Positions 20,817 to 29,470 are shown, numbered from the stretch's first letter. The stretch is 64,000 nucleotides of DNA from Myroides odoratus (GCF_001549985.1 NZ_LROZ01000007.1:1-64000), one strand, 5' to 3'. Notes: generated by a model from the letters alone, not told the origin. Translations and numbers: made by a program.

Positions 20817-21932
20817 TTATTTTTTTAGTTGTACATTCATATTCATTCCTGCTTTTAAGCGGTGAATTGCTTCTTGTGCATTCGCTTCCGTAAATTCAAT
20901 ACGCACGGGAATACGCTGTTGTACTTTTACAAAATTACCCGTTGAGTTATCTGTTGGCATACTAGAATAGCGATTTCCTGTTGCGGCAGAAATTGCTGTT
21001 ACCACCCCTTCAAATCGTTCGCCTTTTACTGCATCTGCTGTCATCGTCAGAATGGTTCCCACTTGTACATCTGGCATTTGGGATTCTAAAAAGTTTGCCG
21101 TTACCCATTTTTCATCGTCGCGTACAATCGTAGTAATTTGCTGACTAGGGTTTAGTAATTGTCCTGAATTAATTAAACGCCTTCCCATCGTACCATCATA
21201 AGGTGCTTGAATCACCGTATAGGACAAGTTAAGTTGAGCCATGTCTAACATCGCTTTCGTACGCTTAATATCTGCGTCGTTTAATGCGATTCGCGTTTGT
21301 ATTTCTGACACTGATAAACGCGTCGTTGTTTGTTGTTTCTTCAATGCTTCATAGGCAGATTTCGCGGCTTGATACTCCGTATTCACCTGATCAAACTGCT
21401 GCTGTGTTACAGCTTCTACTTGAAGTAAATGCTGATAGCGCTTTTGATTTTGTTCTGCATTCCACAAACGCGCTTGTGCTCCTTGAATATTGGAATCAAA
21501 TACTCCAATGTTGTTACTTGCCGTTTGCATACTAGATTGGGTTACTTCTTTCGCTGCTAAAGCGCTCAAATAGGCTGCCTCCGCTTGTTCTAACTGGGTG
21601 CGTATCTCTCGATCATCCAACACAACTAACGTATCTCCTTTTTTTACTTGTTGATGTTCTATAAATTTTATTTCCTTGATATAAGCAGATACCCGGGTAT
21701 TAATTGGATTAATATACTCTTCTACTTGAGCAGATTCGGTATAGTCCTTATCTCCAATATGAAAATATTGGGTTAGCAACCAATAAAATGCAAAAGCAAC
21801 AACTAAAAAAGTCAGCATATTCACCAGAATAATTTTGCGTTTCTTTTTTACTTCTTGTTTATAATTAATCGTAATGGGTGCACTCTTTTTTTCTTGAGGT
21901 TCTGTATGTGTAGTTTTGTCTGTTTGTTCCAT
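20817..21932 (-). CDS. HlyD/EmrA family periplasmic adaptor
   Basis: A 371-residue membrane-fusion protein with a single membrane anchor (about residues 34-52, IILVNMLTFLVVAFAFYW). It has a first lipoyl half (VKKGDTLVVLDDREIRTQLE), long coiled-coil hairpins (about 110-215), a second lipoyl half (TVIQAPYDGTMGRRLINSG) and a beta-barrel with FLESQMPDVQVG. It links the MFS permease to the TolC-like channel. It sits in the middle of the three-gene operon. Confidence 0.93.
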   Translation of the reverse strand: MEQTDKTTHTEPQEKKSAPITINYKQEVKKKRKIILVNMLTFLVVAFAFYWLLTQYFHIGDKDYTESAQVEEYINPINTRVSAYIKEIKFIEHQQVKKGDTLVVLDDREIRTQLEQAEAAYLSALAAKEVTQSSMQTASNNIGVFDSNIQGAQARLWNAEQNQKRYQHLLQVEAVTQQQFDQVNTEYQAAKSAYEALKKQQTTTRLSVSEIQTRIALNDADIKRTKAMLDMAQLNLSYTVIQAPYDGTMGRRLINSGQLLNPSQQITTIVRDDEKWVTANFLESQMPDVQVGTILTMTADAVKGERFEGVVTAISAATGNRYSSMPTDNSTGNFVKVQQRIPVRIEFTEANAQEAIHRLKAGMNMNVQLKK

Positions 21933-21949
21933 AGTAATTGTAGCAATTT

Positions 21950-23269
21950 TTACAACGTTCCCGTTGCTTTTAATAAACTATAATATTGATAAAGTACGTT
22001 AATTTGAGCATTGGCAAACTGTAATTCAGCTTCTAGTTTTGCATGGGTCGCATCCGTCATTTCCGCTTGAATAGCCAATTGATTGAAGTATTTTGCTTCA
22101 ATGATGCGGTAATTCTCCTGAGCCAATTGCTGACTTTTCTCTAAGAGATTTGCCTGTTGAATGGATTCTTCATATTTGGTATAAGCAGCATGCACACTCA
22201 TTTCAATTTGTTGCATCGCCAGTACTTGCGTATCCGTAGCCTTTGTTTTTTCGAGTTGTTCCAACTTGATTTTTTTAGGTGTCTTGTACAGATTATCTAG
22301 ACTATAACTCAATGATACACCCACCTGCCACGTATTGGCATACATATCTTGCACCGGATTAGAAGTCGTAATAGGTCGACTCATGTTATAACCGCCAATA
22401 GCAGCTAAAGCAGGATATTGATCGGTTTTGGCCAATTCAATTTTTTTATCCGCCGCCTCTATCGCCTTTTGCGTCATTTGTAAAGTTGGATGATGCTCAT
22501 AAGCCAAAGCCAAATAACTTTCATATTTCCCCATCAATTCTTTCTCTGTTATGGTTTCTGAAGGAATCAGTTGGTTGTTTGCTTCTAATCCCAAGGCGAT
22601 ATTCAAATTGTAATTGACAATTTTTCTACTGTTATTGACAACTAACAACGCTTGATCTATGTTTTGAAGCGCCAATTCTCCGCGAATCACTTCATTGCGC
22701 GTCAACATACCTTGACTGTAAAATTGTTTGACATTCTCTAAGCGAAGCTGTCCTAACTTCTTGTTGTTTTGGTACACCTCCTGTTGATTCAACAACTTAT
22801 AGAGATCCAAATAGTTGGAAATCACTAAAAACTTAATACTTTGTTGATCGTTGACCCAATCTAACTCCGCCAACTGTTCGCCGATTTCAGCAAGCTCAAT
22901 TGACTTTCTAATTGCCCCACCTTTGTACAGTAATTCAGAAGCTTGAATAGCATACGAATTGCCAAAATGAGGCATATCTCGAGTCATGACCTTCGAAAAA
23001 TCTCGATCGAGAATTACTGCATCTCCTAGATAAGCAGCTGTTGCAGTTAAACCAATTGTCGGTACTTGTTGTAGTTTTAAGATTTGAGTTTGTTGGGTTG
23101 CAATTTCTTTTTGTTGGGCACTTATTTTGAGTTGTTGATGATTGGCTAACGCTAATTCAATGAGTTCTTCTACGGAGAGTTGCTTTGTTTTTTCTTGAGC
23201 GTAACTTCCTATAGTTGAAAACAATAAAGCACCTAAACCACCGAGGATTGTGCGCAATTTTCTTTTCAT
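21950..23269 (-). CDS. TolC family outer membrane efflux protein
   Basis: A 439-residue outer membrane factor with a signal peptide (LLFSTIGSYAQ) and the duplicated TolC core: two long helical hairpins with SVEELIELALANHQQLK near the N-terminus and a matching SYLALAYEHHPTLQMTQK in the second half. It forms the exit duct for the adaptor and MFS pump encoded just downstream. A perfect TACCTTTG -7-type box lies 22 nt upstream of the ATG, so the efflux operon probably has its own start between the AraC gene and this gene. Confidence 0.93.
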   Translation of the reverse strand: MKRKLRTILGGLGALLFSTIGSYAQEKTKQLSVEELIELALANHQQLKISAQQKEIATQQTQILKLQQVPTIGLTATAAYLGDAVILDRDFSKVMTRDMPHFGNSYAIQASELLYKGGAIRKSIELAEIGEQLAELDWVNDQQSIKFLVISNYLDLYKLLNQQEVYQNNKKLGQLRLENVKQFYSQGMLTRNEVIRGELALQNIDQALLVVNNSRKIVNYNLNIALGLEANNQLIPSETITEKELMGKYESYLALAYEHHPTLQMTQKAIEAADKKIELAKTDQYPALAAIGGYNMSRPITTSNPVQDMYANTWQVGVSLSYSLDNLYKTPKKIKLEQLEKTKATDTQVLAMQQIEMSVHAAYTKYEESIQQANLLEKSQQLAQENYRIIEAKYFNQLAIQAEMTDATHAKLEAELQFANAQINVLYQYYSLLKATGTL

Positions 23270-23290
23270 TTTTCCTTTGTTTGATGCTTA

Positions 23291-23298
23291 CAAAGGTA
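23291..23298 (-). promoter_or_regulatory. Candidate -7 box of the TolC-HlyD-MFS operon
   Basis: TACCTTTG on the minus strand, a full TAnnTTTG match, 22 nt before the tolC-like ATG and downstream of the AraC gene. Confidence 0.5.
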
Positions 23299-23354
23299 AC
23301 CCTTGCCTTTAGGGCATACAATGATTAAAATGACCGATAAGATGTTCAAAAGTA

Positions 23355-24233
23355 CTATTTACTCTTATTAATCAACGCTCTATATTGCGTCGGACTCATA
23401 TCTTGATGTTTTTTAAAGAAGTGAGTAAAAGCATATTGATCGCTAAAATGGAGTTTAGCGGCAATCTCTTTGAGGGAAATAGACGAATCGGACAATTGGG
23501 CTTTAGCTTCGTTCACAATAAATTCGCTGATGATTTGATTGGGGGTACGTTGCGCTACTTCTTTGACAACTGCACTCAAATATCGAATCGAAATCGACAG
23601 GGCATCTGCATAAAACTGTACATTTTTTGCCTGTAAATAGTGATCCGAAACTAAATTGACAAAATTATACGTCAATTTTTCTTGCCGATTCAAATGTGCA
23701 ACTTGTTCTTCATGTAAAGGAGCGACGATACTTACTAAGTGATACAGCAGAATATTGAAATAACTTTGAATGATTTGTTCCGCATACGTAGTGGTTTGAA
23801 AATGTTTAATATAATTATCCAACAAACTCAAATTCTCCCAAAAGATTGCGAATTCAGCAGCTGAAATTGTAAAGGTTCGTTTCAACTGATTTTTCAGGTC
23901 TTTGTAGACTTTAACTCTATTAAGCTGAAAGGTACTATTTTCAACAAAAGCCCGATTATACCCCAACAGTCGAAATTCTGTATGGGGATCTATCGTTAAA
24001 ATTTCATATACATATTTGGTATTGATGAGGAGAAACGAATAACCTACAATTTCAATTTCGTTAATTTGCTCCTTCATTCGAATACGCCCTTTCAGGACAA
24101 ACAAGATAGAAGAACGCTTCGGACGATACGGCCTTCCTGAAGCTGCAGTTTCAAAAATAGTATCTTCGTCATAAATGCGAAGTGCATCATAGATTTTCGG
24201 TTCTGGTATAGACATTTCGGCCAAGTTTTCCAT
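23355..24233 (-). CDS. AraC family transcriptional regulator
   Basis: A 292-residue regulator from the ATG at 24233 (the frame extends seven codons to a TTG, which is less likely). The N-terminal half is a cupin-like effector part. The C-terminal ~100 residues are the double helix-turn-helix (LSISIRYLSAVVKEVAQRTP, then ISLKEIAAKLHFSDQYAFTH and FFKKHQDMSPTQYRAL). It lies directly upstream of the TolC-HlyD-MFS operon on the same strand, so it is the likely regulator of that pump. The inducer is unknown. Confidence 0.93.
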   Translation of the reverse strand: MENLAEMSIPEPKIYDALRIYDEDTIFETAASGRPYRPKRSSILFVLKGRIRMKEQINEIEIVGYSFLLINTKYVYEILTIDPHTEFRLLGYNRAFVENSTFQLNRVKVYKDLKNQLKRTFTISAAEFAIFWENLSLLDNYIKHFQTTTYAEQIIQSYFNILLYHLVSIVAPLHEEQVAHLNRQEKLTYNFVNLVSDHYLQAKNVQFYADALSISIRYLSAVVKEVAQRTPNQIISEFIVNEAKAQLSDSSISLKEIAAKLHFSDQYAFTHFFKKHQDMSPTQYRALINKSK

Positions 24234-24561
24234 CTTATGGGGTACAAAGTACAAAATGCTAAGCTATAATTGAATAAAAGAACGACAATAATCTTTCCTT
24301 CATCTAAAACTTACAATATTCAAAAAAATTACTGGTATTGCATGCAATGTTCAAATTTATCCTGTCTTATCCAGCTTTTTTTTCCAATTAGGCATGTTTT
24401 TTGAATTACTTAAAAAAGGCCAGCGAGTTTTCTAGGTTATAGGTTGAACGATTTAGTTTGTTATGTTGTAATCGTATCGTTATAAGTTTTTCATTGATTA
24501 AGAACTAAACCTACCTCTCATCGAAAAGAAAGCTTGCGTTCCCACATTTTTTTGTTTTTTT

Positions 24562-24660
24562 GAACTACTATTTGCAAAACTTTTTGATGCTTATAAAGCA
24601 CAAAATTAGATTGCCCATAGATTTGATTTGGATTTGCAGCTGCAAATAGTAGTTCTTTTT
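24562..24660 (+). other. Structured element: 15-bp inverted repeat overlapping a 16-bp palindrome
   Basis: GAACTACTATTTGCA (24562-24576) is perfectly complementary to TGCAAATAGTAGTTC (24641-24655), and a T run follows on the plus strand. The right arm overlaps a perfect 16-bp palindrome, ATTTGCAGCTGCAAAT (24632-24647), so two structures exclude each other. A small TGCTT/AAGCA hairpin lies in the spacer. It could be a terminator-like leader or regulatory RNA; nothing shows which. Confidence 0.55.
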
Positions 24661-24809
24661 TCCTCTATTGTCTTTATTAAAGTCGATATTCCACAGCTGA
24701 ACCAACAAAGAAGTCATCAAAAGGAACCTCTGTTCTACTCTTCTATTTTATCTTGTTCTAAATAGCTGGCTACATGATGAACAACTCCAAAATAGCATGA
24801 ATAATATGC

Positions 24810-24817
24810 TATCTTTG
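24810..24817 (+). promoter_or_regulatory. Candidate -7 box of the second MFS gene
   Basis: TATCTTTG, a full TAnnTTTG match, 68 nt upstream of the ATG at 24885. Confidence 0.4.
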
Positions 24818-24884
24818 CCTGCTATTGCTTGTAGCGTTACAATAGTCAAACGCAAAATAAGCTCAATCTATTTATTTGTCAATT

Positions 24885-26111
24885 ATGAAAGCAACTTCAA
24901 CCGTGCCTTTTTCAAGGTATGAGAAATTTGTCATCTTTATACTCGCTATTACACAATTTACCGTTATTTTAGACTTCATGGTTATGGCTCCTCTAGGGGA
25001 TTTATTGCTCAAAAGTTTAGCTATGGATACGCAAGATTTCGGTATTGCAGTATCCGCTTATGCATTTAGTGCAGGTGCCTCTGGTTTATTAACCGCGGGA
25101 TTTGCGGATAAATTTGACCGCAAAAAGTTATTGCTATTTTTCTATATCGGTTTTATTATAGGAACTCTAGGCTGTGGTTTAGCCTATTCTTATGAAACAT
25201 TGGTTGCTGCTCGAATCTTTACAGGGTTATTTGGTGGAGTGATTGGCTCTATCTCTATGGCCATTATTACGGATATTTTTAGCTTACAACAACGTGGACG
25301 TGTTATGGGATTCATCCAAATGGGCTTTGGAGCTAGTCAGGTATTGGGGATTCCTATAGGGCTATATATTGCCAACAAATGGGCCTGGGAAGCGCCTTTC
25401 TTTTTGATTGTCGTTCTTTCTATTATCATTGCGATTCTCATTCGCTTGTGTTTACATCCAGTCAATGCACATCTTGCCTTACAACAGAATCATAAACCCT
25501 TAATTCACTTGTGGAATACGGTAAAAAACAAAGATTATCGCGTTGGTTTTATCGCCACCGCTTTTTTATCGGTTGGGGGCTTTATGATGATGCCTTTTGG
25601 AACGATATTCGCTGTCAATAACTTAGGGGTGCACCCCGATCAACTGCCTTTATTGTTCATGGTTTCTGGTGTTACCTCTCTTATTTTCATGCCATTTATC
25701 GGAAAATTGAGTGATCGAATGAACAAATACCTTCTGTTTAGTATTGCTTCTATCTGGTTGATGCTCGTTTGTGTGGTTTATACCAATCTGGCGCAAATTC
25801 CGCTGTGGTTGGTCATGGTTATCAATATCTTGATGATGTTTGGAATTATGAGTCGCATGGTGCCTTCTTCTGCCCTTACAAGTGCGGTTCCTGAAGGAAA
25901 AGACCGCGGAGCCTTCATGAGTATCAACGCGTCTATTCAACAGATTGCTGGCGGAATCGCCGCAGCTATTGCTGGACTCATCGTTTATCAAGAGCACAAA
26001 AACAGTCCCTTAATGAATTATGATATCGTAGGATACGTAGTCGTAGGGGTTTCTTGTTTGAGTATTGTGTTGATGTATCGCGTCAATCAATTGATTAATA
26101 CGAAAAGGTGA
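24885..26111 (+). CDS. MFS transporter (DHA1/AraJ-like)
   Basis: A 408-residue permease with 12 hydrophobic segments, starting at the ATG at 24885 (MKATSTVPFSRYEK). The family motif between helices 2 and 3 is clear (GFADKFDRKKLLLF), with a mirrored copy in the second half (IGKLSDRMNKYLLFS). It probably exports a drug, sugar or other small molecule with proton antiport; the substrate cannot be told. It is a single-gene unit behind a long leader that contains an unusual inverted repeat. The 3' end runs into the low-complexity repeat. Confidence 0.9.
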   Translation: MKATSTVPFSRYEKFVIFILAITQFTVILDFMVMAPLGDLLLKSLAMDTQDFGIAVSAYAFSAGASGLLTAGFADKFDRKKLLLFFYIGFIIGTLGCGLAYSYETLVAARIFTGLFGGVIGSISMAIITDIFSLQQRGRVMGFIQMGFGASQVLGIPIGLYIANKWAWEAPFFLIVVLSIIIAILIRLCLHPVNAHLALQQNHKPLIHLWNTVKNKDYRVGFIATAFLSVGGFMMMPFGTIFAVNNLGVHPDQLPLLFMVSGVTSLIFMPFIGKLSDRMNKYLLFSIASIWLMLVCVVYTNLAQIPLWLVMVINILMMFGIMSRMVPSSALTSAVPEGKDRGAFMSINASIQQIAGGIAAAIAGLIVYQEHKNSPLMNYDIVGYVVVGVSCLSIVLMYRVNQLINTKR

Positions 26112-26147
26112 GGGTTGTGATTTGTGAGATTTGTGCTTTGTGAGGTT
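26108..26147. repeat. Low-complexity GTGAGATTTGTG repeat
   Basis: A short run of GTGATTTGTGAGATTTGTGC-like units immediately after the MFS stop codon, of the same kind as the repeats at 8812, 18882, 40556 and 44395. Confidence 0.6.
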
Positions 26148-26192
26148 TATCGATTAAAAAAGAATTTCCTCCCTTCTCCACTTTCCACTTTC

Positions 26193-26513
26193 CTATCTAT
26201 TAACTTTTAAAAAGATCTCTTTTTTGCCATTTTGGTCAAATCGATACACAACAATTTCATTTGAATTTGCTTCTTTAGCGATAATATCTCCTTTTGTTAT
26301 TGTTGATGGTGAAGAGAATGTATAGCTCGTAAATTTAGTTCCTTCTACATCGTAAAAAGAATAGGTCGAATCTGGTGTGAATTCAACTTGATCTACAACA
26401 AAATAAATTTCTTCTTTTTGTTCTGCTGTACTAGGCTGATTCTTCATAAAATAAGTAAACTGAAGAATAGCAACAATGACAACTACTGCAACAATAATAA
26501 TACTCTTTTTCAA
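26193..26513 (-). CDS. Small membrane-anchored protein of unknown function
   Basis: A 106-residue protein with an N-terminal membrane segment (KKSIIIVAVVVIVAILQF) and a soluble, beta-rich outer part (SYTFSSPSTITKGDIIAKEA). The start codon is TTG at 26513; the MKK-like opening and the lack of an in-frame ATG upstream support it. I do not recognise a family. It converges with the MFS gene across a low-complexity repeat and is followed upstream by repeat-rich DNA. Confidence 0.6.
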   Translation of the reverse strand: MKKSIIIVAVVVIVAILQFTYFMKNQPSTAEQKEEIYFVVDQVEFTPDSTYSFYDVEGTKFTSYTFSSPSTITKGDIIAKEANSNEIVVYRFDQNGKKEIFLKVNR

Positions 26514-26699
26514 TGGGTGTATATTTAATTTGGATAAAACTACAATTTAAATTCTTGATTTAGAAAAATAATACTTGTTATGAAGGCTTTTTTGTTTTTT
26601 GTTGGGTGTGATTTTGTTTTTTTGCTAGTTGCTTTTTTGTGAGCATAGGATGCGACCTATCTCATAGCATTTATATTTTGTTTTGGTATTCGATGAATA

Positions 26700-26840
26700 T
26701 ATCTCACCTATTTTATATTGGCTTTGGTGTTTGATGAATGTTCACTACGTTCCGATTTTCACTTCGCTTCGATTTCTCCTACGCCGAGGTGACATACTGG
26801 TTAGGTACTGGATACAGCGCATATGAAACAGAACTACAAC
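26700..26840 (+). repeat. Long-form dispersed repeat, copy 1
   Basis: It starts TATCTCACCTATTTTATATT and ends in GAGGTGACATACTGG and CATATGAAACAGAACTACAA. It matches 26881-26997 nearly base for base apart from short insertions, and partial reverse copies lie at 44345-44406 and 44458-44519. Confidence 0.85.
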
Positions 26841-26866
26841 ACTTGTCACTCACAGCATAACGCGAA

Positions 26867-26997
26867 CGCGAGATGCGACCTATCTCACCTATTTTATATT
26901 GGCTTTGGTGTTCGATGAATCTTCACTTCGATTTCTCCTGCGTCGAGGTGACATACTGGTTAGGTACTGGAGACAGCATATGAAACAGAACTACAAC
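26867..26997 (+). repeat. Long-form dispersed repeat, copy 2
   Basis: It begins CGCGAGATGCGACC, continues with TATCTCACCTATTTTATATT and GTTCGATGAATCTTCAC, and ends GAGGTGACATACTGGTTAGG and CATATGAAACAGAACTACAA. The first and last modules are those of the short-form repeats at 19104-19150 and 40762-40808. Confidence 0.85.
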
Positions 26998-27317
26998 GAC
27001 TGCTATCCTATACAGGAACTCACACAAGCACATGCCGAACAGTATGTCATGCTGACGAAGGAAGCATCGCATCGGTCACTCCATGTAATTTTGCTTTTTG
27101 TTCGTTGTGTTTTTGCTTTTGCATCACAAATACACCCCTTCATCCACTCCGATTGATTACTATACATGGCAAGAACAGTTTTAATTCACTTTGTATAGCA
27201 TAATACCTCTATCAACCGTTAACAGTAAACTCTTAACTAGAACAAACCCCAGCAATCTGTTTTGGAAGGTTGGGGGTAGTTTGATTTTATTGACTCAAAC
27301 AAAAAGATAAATAAATC

Positions 27318-27839
27318 TTATTCAAATCTGACATTTTTACTAAGAATCGACTTTAATTCTTCTAAAGAACAATGCAAATTCTTTGTTTCTATAACAATAG
27401 ATGTTCCATACGAACTTTTATATCCAAAAGCATTTAATTTTTTTAATAAACCTTTATTTCTAAAATATTTGCTTTCATCTTTAACAAAAATAAGGAGCAA
27501 AATATTCTTTTTCAATTTTTTCGTTCTAATTAGCGTAATATCTTTCCATTCTATTTGTCCTGTATTAATTAAATTAGTGTTATTTATCATTCCTTCATTC
27601 GATACAATCACCCCATCCTCATCAATTAGAAGTATGCAATATCCAATAAAAAGGGGGATTGAAAAAAAAATCAGAAGGCTTCCTACTATTTTAATAAAAA
27701 CCTCACTCCTAACAAGAGAAGAAATAAAAATGGAAGAATAAAATATAAATAAAGCCCCAGCAATAATTAATAAAAACAATATTAAAAGAGTATAAACAAT
27801 ATTTTTTTTATTCAATTTAAATATAACTTTTTCACTCAT
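27318..27839 (-). CDS. STM3941-like membrane protein of unknown function
   Basis: A 173-residue protein from the ATG at 27839 (MSEKVIFKLNKKN). Two hydrophobic segments (about residues 14-40 and 50-72) are followed by a short domain with LIDEDGVIVSNEG, GQIEWKDITLIRTKK and a C-terminal IVIETKNLHCSLEELKSIL. The layout resembles the STM3941 family, whose members often lie in orphan immunity-type gene arrays. An immunity-like role is inference. Upstream is a 27-bp element also found before the next gene (27906-27932 and 28472-28498). The region is AT-rich compared with its surroundings. Confidence 0.65.
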   Translation of the reverse strand: MSEKVIFKLNKKNIVYTLLILFLLIIAGALFIFYSSIFISSLVRSEVFIKIVGSLLIFFSIPLFIGYCILLIDEDGVIVSNEGMINNTNLINTGQIEWKDITLIRTKKLKKNILLLIFVKDESKYFRNKGLLKKLNAFGYKSSYGTSIVIETKNLHCSLEELKSILSKNVRFE

Positions 27840-27905
27840 TATTTTATCTTTTATGCAAAATGACGCTTTGCATCTATTAGAAGGGGCTACCTCCTGTGTA
27901 TCAGG

Positions 27906-27932
27906 TGTCAACTTAATGTGATTGTAAGGGAT
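27906..27932 (-). repeat. Upstream direct repeat, copy 1
   Basis: On the minus strand ATCCCTTACAATCACATTAA continues GTTGACA. It matches 28472-28498 at 23 of 27 positions, and each copy lies just upstream of a small orphan gene. Confidence 0.6.
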
Positions 27933-27968
27933 TTTTCTCCAATGTATAAATAGAGAATAAATTCAATC

Positions 27969-28430
27969 CTAATTATCATCCAAAAAAGGAAAATCTTCTT
28001 CCAGTTTTATACTATGTTCTCTATGTTTTTCAATATAGTCTAAAAGTAGTTGAAAATTACTTAGTTTGCCAATATATTTATTATCAATAGAATAATTACC
28101 AAAATCATCAATACAAATTATTTTATCTTCCAACTCAATTCGATAACGGACATCCATCCCATAATTTCCACTTACCGTTTCATCTATTTCTGTACCATAC
28201 AATAGTTCATCTATGAAATGTTCATCTTCTATCTTAAAATAGGAACTCAAAGAGCCCAAGCTGTTCATAAAATTATTACAGCTAACAGCCATTTCGGTAT
28301 CAACCATAAATCGAACAAAATATATCGTACCGTAATCTTCTTGCAGCTTTGTAGCTTCTTCCTCTGTATTCTTATTTTTACACCCCAATACACAGAGGAG
28401 TAAAACACCAAAAACTAGTATTTTTTTCAT
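27969..28430 (-). CDS. Lipoprotein of unknown function
   Basis: A 153-residue protein with a lipoprotein signal (MKKILVFGVLLLCVLGC) and then a charged linker (KNKNTEEEATKLQEDYG). The mature part is acidic, with a beta-rich middle (GTEIDETVSGNYGMDVRYRI) and an acidic C-terminus (KLEEDFPFLDDN). No family was recognised. Membrane anchoring is expected from the lipobox. It belongs to a run of small orphan genes of similar AT content and shares an upstream 27-bp element with its downstream neighbour. Confidence 0.7.
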   Translation of the reverse strand: MKKILVFGVLLLCVLGCKNKNTEEEATKLQEDYGTIYFVRFMVDTEMAVSCNNFMNSLGSLSSYFKIEDEHFIDELLYGTEIDETVSGNYGMDVRYRIELEDKIICIDDFGNYSIDNKYIGKLSNFQLLLDYIEKHREHSIKLEEDFPFLDDN

Positions 28431-28471
28431 TATCCTATTTTTTAAATCCTTATAATATGATCTAGTCTAGA

Positions 28472-28498
28472 TGACAACTCAATGTGATTATAAGCGAT
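28472..28498 (-). repeat. Upstream direct repeat, copy 2
   Basis: On the minus strand ATCGCTTATAATCACATTGA continues GTTGTCA. It is the partner of 27906-27932 with four mismatches and sits 42 nt upstream of the lipoprotein start. Confidence 0.6.
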
Positions 28499-28565
28499 AC
28501 TTTATTTAGCTATTTCAAAAAAACAATCATTGATTTTAAGCAACAAACAAGAATAGGGCTTTGTC

Positions 28566-28808
28566 CTATTTTTCCTCCCAAATTTCATTAAACTCCACTT
28601 CCGTAATAAAATCAGCTTCTTTTAGCTCCAATTCTTCAAGTGATTGATCATACAACATCGTATCTCCTATCATTGGACTATCCAATGTAAGCAATACTTT
28701 AGATGTAGATGTTATTTCTACTTGTCTTACTGCTTTATCATCCTGAAAATGCAAATAAAACAATACATTTTCTTCATCCCAGCACTTCTTTATATAAATT
28801 TCTTTCAT
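28566..28808 (-). CDS. Small acidic cytosolic protein, DUF6881-like
   Basis: An 80-residue protein from the ATG at 28808 (MKEIYIKKCWDEENVLFYLH). It has no signal or membrane segment, is strongly acidic, and ends with the pattern KEADFITEVEFNEIWEEK. The opening strand, the mid-protein RQVEI and the ending recall DUF6881 proteins, which often occur in orphan immunity arrays, but the match is judged by eye only. It stands among other small orphan genes and decayed fragments. Confidence 0.55.
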   Translation of the reverse strand: MKEIYIKKCWDEENVLFYLHFQDDKAVRQVEITSTSKVLLTLDSPMIGDTMLYDQSLEELELKEADFITEVEFNEIWEEK

Positions 28809-28993
28809 ATTAAAGTTAGTTAACAGTATCATCTACTTATGATTCTAAAGCTTTTTTACATATATTCTCACGTTATTTCAAGCATTAGAGAATTCAAAAC
28901 TTTATTCGTACTTCTTTTGTAATGTGCCTCAAGGACATACGAACTGGAGAAATCTTCTGGGTAAAAAAGAATCGTTCTTTTGAGTATCCACAC

Positions 28994-29274
28994 CTATTCC
29001 ATATACTCCGTCATAATAACTTCATGAATGGATTGATTCAATGATTTAAAGCAACAAATTAAATATCTTTCTATTTGACATATTCTTTCACATTTTTACT
29101 TGAACACTCCTTTCATTTGGTAAAAGGTTGCCTCCAGCATCCTAATATGAACTAGTAATTCTAGTTCCTTGACTTGAGGTACATTGATGAGTCCATTATA
29201 TACACTACCATCTTTTTCTTTTACAATTTATGCGTACGAACTTCAAATCCACGCAATAAAGGAGCTAATACTTC
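28994..29274 (-). pseudogene. Decayed ORF remnant
   Basis: The minus strand holds protein-like stretches with no intact frame. YEVLAPLLRGFEVRTHKL is followed by a frameshift, then KEKDGSVYNGLINVPQVKEL and HIRMLEATFYQMKGVFK, an in-frame stop, and a last stretch ending SIHEVIMTEYME. The pieces are in order and at sensible spacing for one gene of about 95 codons. Its family was not recognised. Confidence 0.45.
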
Positions 29275-29470
29275 ATATTAAACCATTGTCTTTTAAAATC
29301 ATAAAAATTAAAATTAAATCAAAAATTACTCCCATAATAAAAGATTTAAGAGTAAATAAATTATTATAAAGCGTTCTATTTTTATTCCAAAAATCTTTTT
29401 CCATTATTGTGTAAATAACTGTATAAACACATAACAATAATAATATATATAATAAAACTCTACTTATCAT
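29273..29470 (-). CDS. Small hydrophobic membrane protein
   Basis: A 65-residue ORF from the ATG at 29470 (MISRVLLYILLLLCVYTVIY) with two hydrophobic segments separated by a charged loop (MEKDFWNKNRTLYNN). The start overlaps the end of the lipoprotein pseudogene upstream by 11 nt, and the stop overlaps the beginning of the next remnant, so it sits tightly in a former gene array. No family was recognised. Because its neighbours are decayed, it may itself be non-functional. Confidence 0.45.
   Translation of the reverse strand: MISRVLLYILLLLCVYTVIYTIMEKDFWNKNRTLYNNLFTLKSFIMGVIFDLILIFMILKDNGLI

Larger units (their letters stand above)
24255..24884. other. Long divergent spacer with a large inverted repeat
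   Basis: A 630-bp AT-rich spacer between the AraC gene and the second MFS gene, without a convincing ORF. It contains an inverted repeat and palindrome at 24562-24660 (listed separately) and a TATCTTTG box at 24810. Nothing else was recognised. Confidence 0.5.
26514..27317. other. 804-bp spacer of dispersed repeats
   Basis: The spacer is occupied by two copies of a long dispersed repeat (26700-26840 and 26881-26997) and by fragments of it near 26650. The open frame at 26899-27156 runs across the repeat and is not a gene. The last ~150 bp contain a CCCCA/TGGGG hairpin that might end the 27318 gene, but weakly. Confidence 0.6.

Noticed and set aside
26899..27156. 85-codon open frame
   Set aside because: It runs through the long dispersed repeat and carries no protein-like features.
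26514..27317. Insertion sequence
   Set aside because: The repeats carry no transposase frame, and no terminal inverted repeats or target duplications were evident.
28551..28571. AATAGG/CCTATT hairpin at the end of the DUF6881-like gene
   Set aside because: The stem is short and has no convincing T run.
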